A stretch of DNA of 64,000 nucleotides, taken from assembly GCA_035501935.1 (NCBI GenBank), contig DATJVC010000015.1, positions 97,251 to 161,250 of the forward strand. Direction: 5' to 3'. The DNA is from Gammaproteobacteria bacterium (GTDB taxonomy: Bacteria; Pseudomonadota; Gammaproteobacteria; JAJPIJ01). The notes under the pieces are model-generated. The model saw nothing but the letters and a program-made list of their open reading frames with translations, was not told where the DNA came from and searched no databases. Shown piece after piece: positions 8,927 to 20,058 of the stretch; the stretch's first letter is position 1, and each line of letters begins with the position of its first letter. The position numbers and the translations under genes are program-made.

Positions 8927-9883
8927 ATGGCGCGTCACGTTCGTTCGCCCGCCATATTTCTGATGGGCCCCACCGGGGCGGGCAAGACGGCGCTGGCGGT
9001 GGAACTGGCCGCGTATCTGCCGTGCGAGATCATCAGCGTCGACTCGGCGATGATCTATCGTGGCATGGACATCGGCACCGCCAAACCGGACGCGGATGTC
9101 CTGGCGCGCGCGCCGCACCGGCTGATTGGTATTCGCGATCCCGTCGAATCATACTCCGCCGCCGAATTCCGCCGTGATGCGCTTGCGGCCATGGGTGAAA
9201 TCACCGCACAGGGCCGGATTCCCCTGCTGGTGGGTGGCACCGGGCTTTATTTCCGCGCGTTGGAACGGGGGTTGTCACAATTACCACAAGCCAACACCGC
9301 AGTGCGGGAGCGCCTGCAGGCCGAGCAGGAGCGAGCCGGACTGGCGGCCTTGCATCGCCGGCTGGCGAAGGTGGACCCCGAATCCGCGCGCCGCATCCAT
9401 CCCAATGACAGTCAGCGCATCCTGCGCGCGCTGGAAGTATTTGAGTTGACCGGCCGGCCTTTGTCCGAGGGTTTCCGCGACCGGCGCGGGCCGGAGTGTC
9501 CCTACCGGTTGATCAAACTGATACTGGCCCCGGCCGAGCGGGGCTGGCTGCATGCGCGCGCGGCGCAGCGGTTTCACGACATGCTCAAGGCGGGATTCAT
9601 CGATGAAGTGAAAAGATTGCACGCGCGCGGCGATTTGCATCCCGCCCTGCCGTCCATGCGCGTTGTAGGCTACCGGCAGGCGTGGCGCTATTGCGCGGGC
9701 GAGGACGACCTTGCCGCCATGACCGAAAAAGCCATTACCGCCACGCGCCAACTGGCGAAACGGCAGCTCACCTGGTTGCGTGATGAGACCGACGCGCACT
9801 GGCTGGCGGCTGATCAGGAGGCAGCGGCGTTGACGGCAATGGCCGTGAAAATCCTGCGGCAGGAATTGGAGCCGGTTCAATAA
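8927..9883 (+). CDS. miaA: tRNA dimethylallyltransferase
   Basis: 318 residues, typical length. Walker [16 protein letters not shown] at the N-terminus, the substrate motif [29 protein letters not shown] and the late motif RVVGYRQAW are all present. MiaA adds the isopentenyl group to A37 of tRNAs reading UNN codons. It starts 8 bp after mutL and is followed by hfq, a classic gammaproteobacterial order. Confidence 0.97.
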   Translation: MARHVRSPAIFLMGPTGAGKTALAVELAAYLPCEIISVDSAMIYRGMDIGTAKPDADVLARAPHRLIGIRDPVESYSAAEFRRDALAAMGEITAQGRIPLLVGGTGLYFRALERGLSQLPQANTAVRERLQAEQERAGLAALHRRLAKVDPESARRIHPNDSQRILRALEVFELTGRPLSEGFRDRRGPECPYRLIKLILAPAERGWLHARAAQRFHDMLKAGFIDEVKRLHARGDLHPALPSMRVVGYRQAWRYCAGEDDLAAMTEKAITATRQLAKRQLTWLRDETDAHWLAADQEAAALTAMAVKILRQELEPVQ

Positions 9884-9938
9884 TATCAATGTGATGTCTG
9901 GTGTCCGCGGGCAGTTCTACGCCATGCAAAATACGGTG

Positions 9939-9944
9939 TATAAT
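9939..9944 (+). promoter_or_regulatory. Candidate -10 box of an hfq promoter
   Basis: A perfect TATAAT lies in the 184-bp gap between miaA and hfq, within an A+T-rich stretch that stands out from the GC-rich surroundings. The best upstream partner at 17-18 bp spacing is poor (TTCTAC-like), so the call rests mainly on the -10 match and position. hfq itself has a strong AAGGAG Shine-Dalgarno at 10053-10058. Confidence 0.4.
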
Positions 9945-10067
9945 TAATATAATATATAGCGTGCATTGAGATAAGTCCTTGGCTGCGGAGAAAAAATATA
10001 GTCCCGGCGCGCCATAAAATCAGGGAAGATTCGGCGGCGCGGATAATAATAAGAAGGAGAACAACCC

Positions 10068-10316
10068 ATGAGTAAAGGACAATCGTTGCAGGAACCCTTT
10101 TTAAACGCGCTACGCAAAGAGCATGTGCCGGTGTCGATTTATCTTGTCAATGGCATCAAATTGCAGGGGCAGATCGAATCCTTTGACCAGTTTGTCATCC
10201 TGTTGAAGAATTCCGTCAGCCAGATGGTCTACAAGCACGCGGTTTCGACCGTCGTCCCGGCGCGCAATGTCAAACTGCCGCGTTCCGATGAGGAACAGCC
10301 GCCGGCGCCGATGTGA
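10068..10316 (+). CDS. hfq: RNA chaperone Hfq
   Basis: 82 residues. Begins [18 protein letters not shown] and shows both Sm motifs: Sm1 in [19 protein letters not shown] and Sm2 in [13 protein letters not shown]. The hexameric ring helps small RNAs pair with mRNAs. The C-terminal tail is short (~15 residues after the core, EEQPPAPM), shorter than in E. coli. It lies upstream of hflX-hflK-hflC as in most relatives. Confidence 0.98.
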   Translation: MSKGQSLQEPFLNALRKEHVPVSIYLVNGIKLQGQIESFDQFVILLKNSVSQMVYKHAVSTVVPARNVKLPRSDEEQPPAPM

Positions 10317-10431
10317 GCCGATGACACCGGCCATAATCCCGTTGATGTGACACGGCGCTTTTCTTACAACGCCGGCGATTGCACCCCTTCCGATTCGCGC
10401 GGGTACTCGCCGCGCAGGAGTCATTCCTTCC

Positions 10432-11736
10432 TTGCTTGAACGTCCCCGCAGCGGCGAACGGGCCGTCCTGATTGGCCTTCGCCTGCGCGGCTCCCGGGCC
10501 GGCGACTCGTTGGCGGAATTCCGCGAGCTGGCGCGCTCCGCCGGAGTCGAGACGGTGGCCGAACTCGGCGGTTCGCGATCCAGTCCCGATCCGGCCTATT
10601 TCATCGGCCGCGGCAAGGTCGGGGAACTGTGCGACCTGATTCGGGCGCATCGGGCCGAGGTGGCGCTGTTCAATCACGCCCTGTCGCCCGCGCAGGAGCG
10701 CAACCTCGAAAAGGCCTTGCAATGCCGCGTCGTCGATCGCACCGGCGTGATTCTCGACATCTTTGCACAGCGCGCCCGCACCTTCGAGGGCAAGCTGCAG
10801 GTGGAACTGGCCCAGCTCGAACACCTCTCCACCCGGCTGGTGCGCGGCTGGACACACTTGGAGCGGCAGCGCGGCGGCAGTATCGGATTGCGCGGACCGG
10901 GCGAAACGCAATTGGAAATCGACCGGCGTTTGATTGGCCGCCGCATCCGGCAGATCAACGAACGCCTGCAGCGCGTGCGGTCACAGCGCCACGTACGCCG
11001 CCATTCGCGCAGCCGCGCTGGAATACCGGCCATATCGCTCGTGGGTTACACCAACGCCGGAAAATCCACCCTGTTCAACCGGCTGACCGGCGCCGATACT
11101 TATGTCGCCGATCAACTGTTCGCCACGCTTGATCCGACCCTGCGGCGGCTGGACCTGCCCGGCGCGGGAAGCGCGGTATTGAGCGACACCGTGGGTTTCC
11201 TGCGCGATCTGCCGCATGAACTGGTGGCGGCGTTCCGCGCCACGCTGGAGGAGGTGCTGGAGGCGGACTTGTTGCTCAAGGTGGTGGACGCCGCCGATGA
11301 GGAACGTGACACACGCAGCGACGACGTCGGGAGGGTGTTGGAGGAAATCCACGCCGACGCCGTGCCGGTGCTGGAGGTCTACAATCAGATCGATCGCCTG
11401 CCGGTAGTCACGCCCCGTGTGGAGCGCGATGCGGCCGGCGCGCCCAAGCGGGTATGGGTCTCGGCGCGAACCGGAGCGGGGGTGGATCAATTAATCGCGG
11501 CCATCACGGAACGCCTGGGCAGCCGCTACTCCTGCCGGATATCACTGCCGCCGGCGGCCGGTCGTTTGCGCGCGCGGTTGCACGATGAGGGCGTCATACT
11601 TGCCGAGGTTCGTGATCCCCTAGGCGGCTGGCAGCTGACACTGGGCATCGACGCGCCGCGCCTGCGGCGGTTGTGTCTGCGTTGCGGTTTCGATCCTGAT
11701 CAGATCGGTCCGGCCGTGGTCCATGCGGCGGCCTGA
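10432..11736 (+). CDS. hflX: Ribosome-associated GTPase HflX
   Basis: 434 residues from a TTG codon with AGGAG 11 bp upstream; no ATG upstream in frame is plausible, and the N-terminus (LLERPRSGERAVLIG, with initiator read as Met) fits the family. The N-terminal HflX domain ends in the signature GPGETQLEIDRR. The G domain has G1 GYTNAGKSTLFN near residue 203 and G3 DTVGFLRDLPHEL. G4 is NQID rather than NKxD. HflX splits stalled 70S ribosomes, notably in heat stress. Confidence 0.96.
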   Translation: MLERPRSGERAVLIGLRLRGSRAGDSLAEFRELARSAGVETVAELGGSRSSPDPAYFIGRGKVGELCDLIRAHRAEVALFNHALSPAQERNLEKALQCRVVDRTGVILDIFAQRARTFEGKLQVELAQLEHLSTRLVRGWTHLERQRGGSIGLRGPGETQLEIDRRLIGRRIRQINERLQRVRSQRHVRRHSRSRAGIPAISLVGYTNAGKSTLFNRLTGADTYVADQLFATLDPTLRRLDLPGAGSAVLSDTVGFLRDLPHELVAAFRATLEEVLEADLLLKVVDAADEERDTRSDDVGRVLEEIHADAVPVLEVYNQIDRLPVVTPRVERDAAGAPKRVWVSARTGAGVDQLIAAITERLGSRYSCRISLPPAAGRLRARLHDEGVILAEVRDPLGGWQLTLGIDAPRLRRLCLRCGFDPDQIGPAVVHAAA

Positions 11737-11901
11737 CCGGCCGGTACTCCGGAACACAACCTGTGTACATCCGATAGTTCAAGTTGCAGCCGGCGCGCGC
11801 CTGCCCGTACAATCGCTGCGGAAAAACACCATGATTTGCATGTCCTTTCACTCACGGAAAGTCTTCCACCACGTCCCTGATTTTTTTCGGAGTAATGGCG
11901 C

Positions 11902-13050
11902 ATGAGTTGGGATGACCAAAACAATCGCGACCCCTGGGGCCGGCGGGATGATGACGGACCGCCGGACTTCGAGGAGATGGTCCGGCGTATGCAGGAAAAG
12001 TTCAGCCGCCTGTTCGGTTCGGGCAAGGCGGGGGCTCGCGGCACCGGCGGCAATTCCGGCGCCCACCTGCCGTTGCTGTTTTTATTCGCGGTGTTTGTGC
12101 TGGTGATGGAATGCGCCTACGTCATACAGCCGGGCGAACGCGGGGTGGTGCTGCGCTTCGGCCGGCATGTCGCCACGCTAACGCCGGGCCTGAGCCTGCG
12201 CCTGCCGCGGCCGATCGAACGCGTCGAGAAGGTCAATGCCGACCTCGTGCAGTCGATGACGGACAAGGCCTCCATGCTGACCCGCGACGAGAACATCGTC
12301 GATATAGAACTGGAGGTGCAGTACAAGGTGCGCGAAAACGAGGTGGACCGCTATCTATTCAAGGTACGCGGGCCGGAGGGCACGCTGCGCCAGGCCACGG
12401 AGGCCTCCGTGCGCGAGATCATCGGCGGCAACACCATGGATTTCATACTCACCGACGGGCGCAATCAAATTGCGCGATCGATCAAGGAAACCCTGCAACG
12501 CATTCTGGACGACTATCAATGCGGATTGATGGTGAATGCCGTCAACATAAAATCCGCCAAGCCGCCCGACGAGGTGAAGGCCGCCTTCGATGACGCCATC
12601 AAGGCGCGCGAGGACGAACAGCGGTTGATCAATGAGGCCGAAGCATACAAGAACGACATACTGCCCAAGGCACGCGGGGCGGCGGCGCGCGCGCAGGCCG
12701 ATGCGGAGGCCTACAAGGCCAAGGTGATTGCGCAGGCCGAGGGCGACGGCAGCCGCTTCACGCAACTGCTCGAACAATACCGCCGTGCGCCGGAGGTTAC
12801 CCGCCAGCGGCTGTACATCGAGACCATGGAGTCGGTGCTGGGCAGTCTCTCGAGAGTCATCATCAACGATTCCGCCGCCCGTCCCCTGCTGTATCTTCCG
12901 TTGGAGAAATCCACCGGCGCAGCCGAGACTCCGCCGGCTGTACCGCCGCCGATCATGACGCCGGAAGGGACGAGCGAGAAAGTGGAACAACCGCCGGCAT
13001 CCGGCGAATTGCATTCCCGCGGCGATGGCCGGGAGCGGGAGGAGCGCTGA
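11902..13050 (+). CDS. hflK: FtsH protease modulator subunit HflK
   Basis: 382 residues. A Gly/Asp-rich cytoplasmic N-terminus (WDDQNNRDPWGRR) precedes one membrane helix at about 53-73, followed by the SPFH/Band 7 domain (YVIQPGERGVVLRFGRH) and long helices rich in Ala/Glu. A Pro-rich tail follows. With HflC it forms the large periplasmic cage around FtsH. The ATG is followed after 1149 bp by hflC, whose ATG is 2 bp after the stop. Confidence 0.96.
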   Translation: MSWDDQNNRDPWGRRDDDGPPDFEEMVRRMQEKFSRLFGSGKAGARGTGGNSGAHLPLLFLFAVFVLVMECAYVIQPGERGVVLRFGRHVATLTPGLSLRLPRPIERVEKVNADLVQSMTDKASMLTRDENIVDIELEVQYKVRENEVDRYLFKVRGPEGTLRQATEASVREIIGGNTMDFILTDGRNQIARSIKETLQRILDDYQCGLMVNAVNIKSAKPPDEVKAAFDDAIKAREDEQRLINEAEAYKNDILPKARGAAARAQADAEAYKAKVIAQAEGDGSRFTQLLEQYRRAPEVTRQRLYIETMESVLGSLSRVIINDSAARPLLYLPLEKSTGAAETPPAVPPPIMTPEGTSEKVEQPPASGELHSRGDGREREER

Positions 13051-13051
13051 C

Positions 13052-13924
13052 ATGAACCCGTTGCGCTCGCTGTTGTTGATCCTGGCCTTCGTCATTCTCG
13101 GCTGGTCGTGCACGTTCGTCGTCACCGAGCGCCAGCAGGCCTTGCTGCTGAATTTCGGCAGCATCATCGGTTCGGATTATGCCCCAGGCCTGCATTTCAA
13201 GTGGCCGTGGAATCAGGTGCGGCGCGTGGAGCGGCGCATCCTGAGCCTCGATGCCGGCGAACCGGAACGGTTTCTCACCAATGAAAAGAAGGATGTCATC
13301 GTCGATTCCTATGTGCGCTGGCGCATCGTCGACGTGGAAAAGTATTACCGGGCGACGCAGGGCGACGAGAACCGCGCCGGTCAGCTGCTTTATCAGGCGA
13401 TCAATTCCAAGCTGCGCGAGGAATTCGGAAAACGCTCCGTGCAGCAGGTGGTCTCCGGTGAGCGCGGAGAGATCATGAACATCGTCACCCAGACGGTGGA
13501 CAGCACCACCGGCAGCGATCTCGGCATCAAGATCGAGGACGTGCGCATCAAGCGCATCGATTTGCCGGCGGAGGTCAGCGGTTCTGTATACGGGCGCATG
13601 CGCGCCGAGCGCGATCGCGTGGCGCGCGACTTCCGTTCGCGCGGCGCCGAGGCGGCGGAGCGGGTTCGTGCCGACGCCGATCGCGAACGCACCGTCATCC
13701 TCGCCGATGCCTACCGCGACGCCGAGCGGGTGCGCGGCGAGGGCGACGCGCGCGCGACAGAGATTTATGCGGAGGCTTATGGCGCCGATCGGGAATTCTA
13801 CGATTTTTACCGCAGCCTCAACGCCTACAAAAACAGTTTCTCGGGCAAGAACAACATGCTGCTGCTGAGCCCCGACAGCCAGTTCCTGAAGTACTTCAAC
13901 TCCGACAAGCCCCCTGCGCCCTGA
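13052..13924 (+). CDS. hflC: FtsH protease modulator subunit HflC
   Basis: 290 residues from the ATG at 13052, preceded by GGGAGGAGC; an upstream in-frame ATG at 13025 lies inside hflK and was not used. One N-terminal membrane helix (LRSLLLILAFVILGWSCTF), then a Band 7 domain with VTERQQALLLNFG, AERDRVARDFRSRG and GEGDAR, all characteristic of HflC. It forms the alternating HflK/HflC assembly. Confidence 0.96.
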   Translation: MNPLRSLLLILAFVILGWSCTFVVTERQQALLLNFGSIIGSDYAPGLHFKWPWNQVRRVERRILSLDAGEPERFLTNEKKDVIVDSYVRWRIVDVEKYYRATQGDENRAGQLLYQAINSKLREEFGKRSVQQVVSGERGEIMNIVTQTVDSTTGSDLGIKIEDVRIKRIDLPAEVSGSVYGRMRAERDRVARDFRSRGAEAAERVRADADRERTVILADAYRDAERVRGEGDARATEIYAEAYGADREFYDFYRSLNAYKNSFSGKNNMLLLSPDSQFLKYFNSDKPPAP

Positions 13925-13934
13925 GTTCCAATAC

Positions 13935-14126
13935 ATGACCGTGTGGCAGGAATTTTTCATCGCGCTGGGGCTGATGCTGGTGTTGGAAGGCATCGGCCCG
14001 TTTGTGTATCCCACCGCCATGCGGCGGGTGTATTTCACGGCCGCGCACCTGCGTGAACCGGTGTTGCGAACCCTGGGATTGCTGTCCATGTTGTTCGGTC
14101 TCATCCTCATGTACGGGGCGAGGTAG
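13935..14126 (+). CDS. DUF2065 small membrane protein (YjeT-like)
   Basis: 63 residues with two hydrophobic helices (about 6-24 and 44-61). LGLMLVLEGIGPFVYPTAMR and the end LGLLSMLFGLILMYG are the family hallmarks. It sits between hflC and hisZ, its usual place in gammaproteobacteria. Role unknown. Confidence 0.9.
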   Translation: MTVWQEFFIALGLMLVLEGIGPFVYPTAMRRVYFTAAHLREPVLRTLGLLSMLFGLILMYGAR

Positions 14127-14132
14127 GCGCGC

Positions 14133-16641
<2,509 letters not shown>

Positions 16642-16861
16642 ACAGGTTCCGGCCGCTGGTGCCGGGGAAAATCTGTGCTATGTTTGTGGTATGGTGGAAG
16701 AAAAATATTAGACCCGGTTCACGGGCGCTCCTTGGGGAGGTTTCCGGACCACACACGGCAGGCCATTCTCGTGGCGGTGCAGCATAAATTGTGTGTATGA
16801 CGCCGGCCCATGCGGGACAATCAAATTCCTGTTTATTGGCTGAAGACAAGACGGAATATCT
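16642..16861. other. Intergenic region upstream of the chemosensory operon
   Basis: 220 bp without a gene. A short stem CCGGC/GCCGG (16649-16653 with 16661-16665) follows purA but lacks a T-tract, so it is a weak terminator at best. TGGTGCCG at 16657-16664 equals the 3' end of the tRNA-Leu gene at 42356-42363. The operon promoter must lie here, but no good sigma-70, sigma-54 or sigma-28 match was found. Confidence 0.5.
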
Positions 16862-18979
16862 ATGAACATATTAAATAGAATGAAATTGGCGCAGAAACTC
16901 GCGCTGATGGTGGTGATCCTCATGGTGCCGGCAGTTTATCTCATCTATCTATTGGTGGAGGAGAAAGACGTCACCATAAACATGACCCGGCAGGAGATCA
17001 CGGGCACCGAATATCTGAAGCCGGTCTATGGTCTTCTGGAGCACGTCATGGAGCACAGGGGCATGACCAATCTGCTGCTGGGCGGAGACACCGGCATCAG
17101 CGCCAGTGCCGAGGAAAAGCGTCAGGCGATAAACAACGACATGCAAACGGTGGCCGCGGCCGAGGCCCTCTACGGTCGGAGCTTGAAGACCAGCGAACGC
17201 TGGACGTCGGTAAAGAATGATTGGGACAACCTCAAGGATCAAGGACAGGGCCTGACCCGGGAGGAAAGCTTCAAGCGCCACACCACCCTGATCACCGACA
17301 TCATCGCCCTCATCACCCAGGTCGGCGATACCTCCAATCTGGTGCTCGATCAGGAACTGGACGGTTCTTACCTGATGACGACGGTGGTATCAAAAATGCC
17401 ATCGCTGCTCGAAACCATCGAGGCCCTGCGCGAGAAGGTCGCCATGGGCCTCTTGAAAGCGCAGACGGATGACGCCCATTCCGAGTTTTCCACCATGGTG
17501 GTTTTGGTGCGCAATCAGACCTACGTATTGCAGCGTGGCATGGGTGTGGCTTTTGATTACAACCCGGCGCTCAAGTCGCAGTTGTCCGGCCCGCTGGATG
17601 AATTCATGAATCAGTCCGCGAAATTCACCGAGATGGTGGACAGGGAGATCGCGCGCGGGGCGGGCAAGGCGGGCGTCGGCGATGCCGCCGTCGCCAGCGC
17701 GCAGGACTTGTTTCAGGCGGGTAGCAACGCCATCGCCGCCGCCGTGAAACTCAACGAGATGAATCTGACCGCCCTGGATGAACTGCTCAAGAGCCGCATA
17801 GATCGTTTCAACAAAAAGAAATACCTGGCCCTGGTCAACGTCCTGATCGGCATCGCCATCGCCGTTTTTTTTGCCCTGTTCATCACCCGCTATATTTCTC
17901 ACAACGTCGACGGCCTGATCTCGGTCATCAAGCAGTTTTCGAAGGGCAATTTCACCATCGAACTCTTTGAAAACAACGACAAGGACGAGATCAGCAGGCT
18001 GTTCAATTCGCTGCATGATTTGCAGGTCAAGCTGGCGGAAGTGATCAACGGCATCCGCGCCGGCGCCAACGAGGTGACCGCGGCCGCGGATCAGGTGGCA
18101 CAGGGGAATGCCAATCTCTCCCAGCGCACCCAGGAACAGGCCTCGAATCTGGAGGAAGTGGCGTCGAGCATGGAGGAGATGACCGGAACGGTGGATCAGA
18201 ATGCGGCCAATGCGCAGCAGGCCAATCAACTGGCCTCGGCCTCACGGGAACAGGCGGACAAGGGCGGTTCCGTGGTGGGCCGCGCAGTGACGGCGATGAA
18301 CGAGATCACCGTTTCCAGCAGCAAGATCGCGGACATCATCGGCGTGATCGACGAAATCGCCTTCCAGACCAACCTGTTGGCCCTGAATGCGGCGGTGGAG
18401 GCCGCGCGGGCGGGCGAACAGGGGCGCGGCTTCGCCGTTGTGGCTTCGGAGGTGCGTAATCTGGCCGGACGCAGCGCCACGGCGGCGAAGGAGATCAAGG
18501 GTCTGATCCAGGACAGTGTGTCCAAGGTGAAGGATGGCGCGAAACTGGTCAACGACGCCGGCAAGGCACTGGAAGAGATCGTGACGTCGGTGAAAAAGGT
18601 GAGCGACATCGTGGCCGAGATCGCGGCGGCAAGCCAGGAGCAATCTTCGGGAATTGCGCAGGTCAACAAGGCGGTGCTGCAGATGGACGAAATGACGCAG
18701 CAGAACGCCGCGCTGGTGGAGGAGGCCGCAGGCGCCAGCGAATCCATCAGTGCGCAGGCGGAGGAACTCATGGCCATGGTGGGATTTTTCAAGGTGGAGG
18801 AGAAAGCGGTGCAACAGATGCATAAAGTCGAGGCGGCGCAACAGATGGCGTCACCCAAGACTTCTGGCGCGCTGGGCAAGGAATCGCGCACCTCCGCAGA
18901 GGAAGGGAGGAAGGCCCCCAAGCCGGCACTCATTCAAAAGGCGCAAAAACAGGATGATAGCGAGTGGCGGGAGTTTTAA
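16862..18979 (+). CDS. Methyl-accepting chemotaxis protein with CheR/CheB docking tail
   Basis: 705-residue transducer. Membrane helix 1 is at about 14-34, a ~280-residue periplasmic helical sensor at 35-315, and helix 2 at about 320-342, then HAMP and the signalling domain with the tip [21 protein letters not shown]. The periplasmic part has an [12 protein letters not shown] segment recalling nitrate/nitrite-type helical sensors, but ligand and domain name are uncertain. Gln/Glu-rich methylation helices flank the tip. The C-terminus is a flexible linker ending EWREF, matching the W..F pattern of the NWETF pentapeptide that tethers CheR and CheB. First gene of the che operon. Confidence 0.93.
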   Translation: MNILNRMKLAQKLALMVVILMVPAVYLIYLLVEEKDVTINMTRQEITGTEYLKPVYGLLEHVMEHRGMTNLLLGGDTGISASAEEKRQAINNDMQTVAAAEALYGRSLKTSERWTSVKNDWDNLKDQGQGLTREESFKRHTTLITDIIALITQVGDTSNLVLDQELDGSYLMTTVVSKMPSLLETIEALREKVAMGLLKAQTDDAHSEFSTMVVLVRNQTYVLQRGMGVAFDYNPALKSQLSGPLDEFMNQSAKFTEMVDREIARGAGKAGVGDAAVASAQDLFQAGSNAIAAAVKLNEMNLTALDELLKSRIDRFNKKKYLALVNVLIGIAIAVFFALFITRYISHNVDGLISVIKQFSKGNFTIELFENNDKDEISRLFNSLHDLQVKLAEVINGIRAGANEVTAAADQVAQGNANLSQRTQEQASNLEEVASSMEEMTGTVDQNAANAQQANQLASASREQADKGGSVVGRAVTAMNEITVSSSKIADIIGVIDEIAFQTNLLALNAAVEAARAGEQGRGFAVVASEVRNLAGRSATAAKEIKGLIQDSVSKVKDGAKLVNDAGKALEEIVTSVKKVSDIVAEIAAASQEQSSGIAQVNKAVLQMDEMTQQNAALVEEAAGASESISAQAEELMAMVGFFKVEEKAVQQMHKVEAAQQMASPKTSGALGKESRTSAEEGRKAPKPALIQKAQKQDDSEWREF

Positions 18980-19033
18980 TCTAAAATCATCCCGCATTAC
19001 CCCACCATTCCACCCGTTGAGGAGACATCGGCC

Positions 19034-19543
19034 ATGAATACGGCGGCGCAGGCTGTCGACAAGCAGGCGACCGGAGAGGAAGCGGCCAGCCAGTATCTCA
19101 CCTTCATGCTGGCGGGCGAGGAATATGGGGTGGACATCCACAAGGTGCAGGAAATCCGCTGCTGGGAGCAGCCCACCATGTTGCCGAACGCGATCAACTT
19201 CGTGCTTGGCGTCATCAATCTTCGCGGCACGGTGGTGCCCATCATCGATCTCAGACGCCGCTTTGGCCTTGAACACGGTGAGTTTGGGCCCACTACCGTG
19301 GTCGTGGTGGCCAAGGTCTCCTGCGCGGACAAGGATCGCGTCGTCGGCGTGGTGGTGGATGCCGTATCGGAGGTATACAACGTCAATGATGAACAGGTTC
19401 GCCCCGCCCCGGATCTGGGCGGCGCCATCAGCACGGATTTTGTCAAGGGATTGGTCACATTGGGCGAGAAGATGATCATTTTGCTGGACATCGATAAGCT
19501 GATTAATGCGGGTCTTTTCAAGGAGCTGGACAAGCAGGAATAG
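19034..19543 (+). CDS. cheW: Chemotaxis coupling protein CheW
   Basis: 169 residues, a single CheW domain with YLTFMLAGEEYGVDIHKVQEI, the NFVLGVINLRGTVVPIIDL core and VVDAVSEVYN. It bridges receptors and CheA in the array. It lies 54 bp downstream of the MCP with a GGAGA ribosome site. Confidence 0.95.
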   Translation: MNTAAQAVDKQATGEEAASQYLTFMLAGEEYGVDIHKVQEIRCWEQPTMLPNAINFVLGVINLRGTVVPIIDLRRRFGLEHGEFGPTTVVVVAKVSCADKDRVVGVVVDAVSEVYNVNDEQVRPAPDLGGAISTDFVKGLVTLGEKMIILLDIDKLINAGLFKELDKQE

Positions 19544-19619
19544 CAATGTCGGTGCACGCCCGAAGTATCCCGGGCGCGCCAGGCGCGGTATTGAGGATCA
19601 TAAATTGAGAGCGACAGAT

Positions 19620-20006
19620 ATGGAATCAGAGGCCGCTGACAAGAAGAAGATCAAAATACTGCTGGTGGATGATTCCGCCTCCATGCGGGAAATGGTCAGT
19701 TTTACGCTGAAGTCCGGGGGATACGAGGTGTCGCAGGCCACCGATGGTTTGGAAGCCCTCGCCCTTGCCCGCGCCCATCAGGTCAACCTGGTCATCACCG
19801 ACATTAACATGCCCAATATGGATGGCTTTACCCTCATCCGGGAATTGCGCAAGCTGCCCGGCTACAAATTCACTCCCATCCTCACCCTCACCACCGAGGA
19901 CAGCGCCGACAAAAAACAGCAGGGGCAGCAGGCAGGCGCCACGGGCTGGATCGTGAAACCCTTTGATCCTGAGCACCTCTTGCAAACGGTGAAAAGAGTG
20001 CTTTGA
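19620..20006 (+). CDS. cheY: CheY-like single-domain response regulator
   Basis: 128 residues from the ATG at 19620; the upstream in-frame extension to 19506 is out of line with the family. Receiver landmarks: LLVDDSASMREMV (acidic pair), ITDINMPNMDG (phospho-Asp), LTTEDS (Thr) and VKPFDP (Lys). It probably carries the CheA output signal; its place before cheA is common in Tfp/flagellar-type operons. Whether the target is a flagellar switch or a pilus motor cannot be told from here. Confidence 0.9.
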   Translation: MESEAADKKKIKILLVDDSASMREMVSFTLKSGGYEVSQATDGLEALALARAHQVNLVITDINMPNMDGFTLIRELRKLPGYKFTPILTLTTEDSADKKQQGQQAGATGWIVKPFDPEHLLQTVKRVL

Positions 20007-20058
20007 TCCTTCAATTGCTCTTCGGAGGCATTGTCAGTCACCTCCCGGATATGATGCC

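Noticed and set aside
16649..16665. Stem CCGGC/GCCGG after purA as an intrinsic terminator
   Set aside because: Only 5 strong pairs and no T-tract follows.
16785..16809. TAAA ... GCCGGCCC resembling a sigma-28 (FliA) promoter before the che operon
   Set aside because: Spacing is too short and the -10 matches only 4 of 8 bases (GCCG), so it does not fit the consensus.
16642..16861. Possible c-di-GMP or other riboswitch upstream of the MCP
   Set aside because: None of the conserved riboswitch core motifs I know could be placed; the region only has short unrelated stems.
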